Assembly (NCBI GenBank): GCA_003551805.1
Contig: PUNR01000336.1
Span: 1-6,723 of the forward strand
Length of the DNA: 6,723 nt
Reading direction: 5' to 3'
DNA from: Loktanella sp.
Lineage (GTDB): Bacteria > Pseudomonadota > Alphaproteobacteria > Rhodobacterales > Rhodobacteraceae
Position 1 is the stretch's first letter. The number at the start of each line of letters is the position of its first letter. The notes below the pieces were generated by a model, which was not told the origin of the DNA, made no database searches, and was given only the letters and a program-made list of their open reading frames with translations. This document shows positions 5,825-6,723 of the stretch, one piece after another. The translations under genes and the position numbers were made by a program.

Positions 5825-5844
5825 AATTCCTTCCACGAAAAAGA

Positions 5845-6357
5845 TTAATCTGCCAGCCAGTCTGGTTTTGCGATCGTTAGTCGCAAGATCGCCGCTAGCG
5901 CAAAGGCATCTTCGATTCGGTCTTGTACCAGCCAGTCGCGCAACGCAGCCCGTGTGATTTCAAAATTCTTAAGCGCCTCGCCATCGCCGACACCCAGCGG
6001 GGTGTCTTTGACATCGGCCCAGAACAAGGCGACCCGCGCCGCAAGCAATCCGGTATCAGGGCGCAAATAACCTAGCGGGTGTAGATCATCTGCCGCAACC
6101 AGCAGCCCGGTTTCTTCGTGCAATTCGCGCAGGGCACATGCGGCGGCTGTTTCGCCCTCGTCACGCAATCCGCGCGGAATTTCAAAGGTTTCAGCCCCTG
6201 CTTGGGACCGCCGCCGATGGGATTGCAGGATCACACCACGGGTCGTCACCGGTAGAATCGCCCCCCCCGCCACATCGCCCGGGGGGACATTTTTGTGCTC
6301 GACCCAGAACCATCCGTCATCCTCGACCACGCGGAACCATTTATTTTCTTTATTCAT
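5845..6357 (-). CDS. NUDIX hydrolase, ADP-ribose pyrophosphatase-like
   Basis: A cytoplasmic NUDIX pyrophosphohydrolase, 170 residues from the ATG at 6357. The NUDIX box matches GX5EX7REUXEEXGU exactly at residues 63-85 (G63, E69, R77-E78-L79, E81-E82, G84), so metal binding and catalysis should be intact. The segment ETFEIPRG before the box resembles ADP-ribose and ADP-sugar pyrophosphatases, but the substrate cannot be fixed from sequence. The N-terminal WFRVVEDDGWFWVEHKNVPPG (partly aromatic) looks like a small domain preceding the NUDIX fold. The start is ambiguous: an in-frame TTG at 6363 lies 6 bases after GGAG, whereas the ATG at 6357 is 12 bases from it. Either start overlaps the end of the upstream gene (by 8 or 14 bases), which implies translational coupling. 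Confidence 0.92.
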   Translation of the reverse strand: MNKENKWFRVVEDDGWFWVEHKNVPPGDVAGGAILPVTTRGVILQSHRRRSQAGAETFEIPRGLRDEGETAAACALRELHEETGLLVAADDLHPLGYLRPDTGLLAARVALFWADVKDTPLGVGDGEALKNFEITRAALRDWLVQDRIEDAFALAAILRLTIAKPDWLAD

Positions 6358-6723
6358 CGACAATTTCGACTCCGATCTGGTTGATCAATCTTGGATACAG
6401 CCCGAACCAATTGCGGCGGTCAAACCAGCCCATCCCTTTATCCTGCGCCTTGTCTTCGAGATAGCCGACGGCGGCATCAGTCAGCGCGCGTAGGATTTCC
6501 TCGGTCGCCAGCGACGAGATAAACGAAAATACCCGTGCGCCAGTGCGCAGGTGCCCGATCTCGCGCCGATAATTGCGCAGGTTGACCGTGCCGGACAAGA
6601 ACGCGGTCGGCAGCCCGCCCAGGACGGGAATGCGGTCCATGGCAAAGGCTTCGCCACGCCGCACGAACAGACTGTTATAGGCCGCATCCACAATTCCGAT
6701 CCGCAGACGGTCCTGATCGGCCA
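6350..6723 (-). CDS. Unrecognised protein, C-terminal 123 residues (5' end outside window)
   Basis: I do not recognise this protein. The minus-strand frame stays open to the right edge, and the GTG at 6691 continues a coherent upstream reading (ADQDRLRIGI before VDAAYNSLF), so the true start probably lies beyond the window. Visible text includes RRGEAFAMDRIPVLGGLPTAFLSGTVNLRNYRREIGHL, a possible helical region FSFISSLATEEILRALTDAAVGYLEDKAQDKG, and the C terminus WFGLYPRLINQIGVEIVDE. There is no obvious membrane helix and no cysteine. Its TAA (6350-6352) overlaps the NUDIX start, so the two genes are likely co-expressed. It is real coding sequence by its coupling and unbroken frame. Confidence 0.75.
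   Translation of the reverse strand, partial: ADQDRLRIGIVDAAYNSLFVRRGEAFAMDRIPVLGGLPTAFLSGTVNLRNYRREIGHLRTGARVFSFISSLATEEILRALTDAAVGYLEDKAQDKGMGWFDRRNWFGLYPRLINQIGVEIVDE

Overview
This window looks like ordinary chromosomal sequence from an alphaproteobacterium. It is most likely Rhodobacterales (Roseobacter group), judging by the high GC, the gene set and the protein wording. Seven protein genes are complete, two are cut by the window edges, and there is one tRNA. No mobile element, CRISPR array, toxin module or defence cluster is visible.

Left part, plus strand (1-2839): the 3' end of the 2-oxoglutarate dehydrogenase E2 gene (odhB/sucB) is followed by a small four-helix MAPEG-family membrane protein gene and then lpd (E3, dihydrolipoamide dehydrogenase). 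This is the tail of a TCA-cycle 2-oxoglutarate dehydrogenase operon. Two perfect GC-rich hairpins sit between odhB and the MAPEG gene, and a textbook intrinsic terminator closes the operon after lpd.

Middle (2840-3864): a probable TTG-started gene encodes a signal peptide, a periplasmic stretch, one membrane helix and a cytoplasmic TerB-like domain. Its function is unknown, and it is the least ordinary protein here. It converges on the next minus-strand pair across a gap that carries a short GC-rich element followed by a T run.

Minus-strand pair (3865-5230): a YgjP/DUF45-type zinc metallopeptidase gene is followed 31 bases later by a GntR-family (FCD) regulator gene. The short gap contains the perfect palindrome TGTGATCACA.

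Right part (5231-6723): a divergent promoter region leads to a small FYDLN-acid (TIGR02300) protein with a very acidic tail, then a tRNA-Ala(GGC). The tRNA nearly abuts a convergent NUDIX hydrolase gene. That gene overlaps an unrecognised upstream gene that runs off the right edge; the two are probably translationally coupled.

I did not find a convincing new multi-gene system. The points worth checking are the membrane-anchored TerB-like protein, the intergenic hairpin elements, the palindrome at the GntR gene together with its altered FCD metal site, and the MAPEG gene inside the odh operon.
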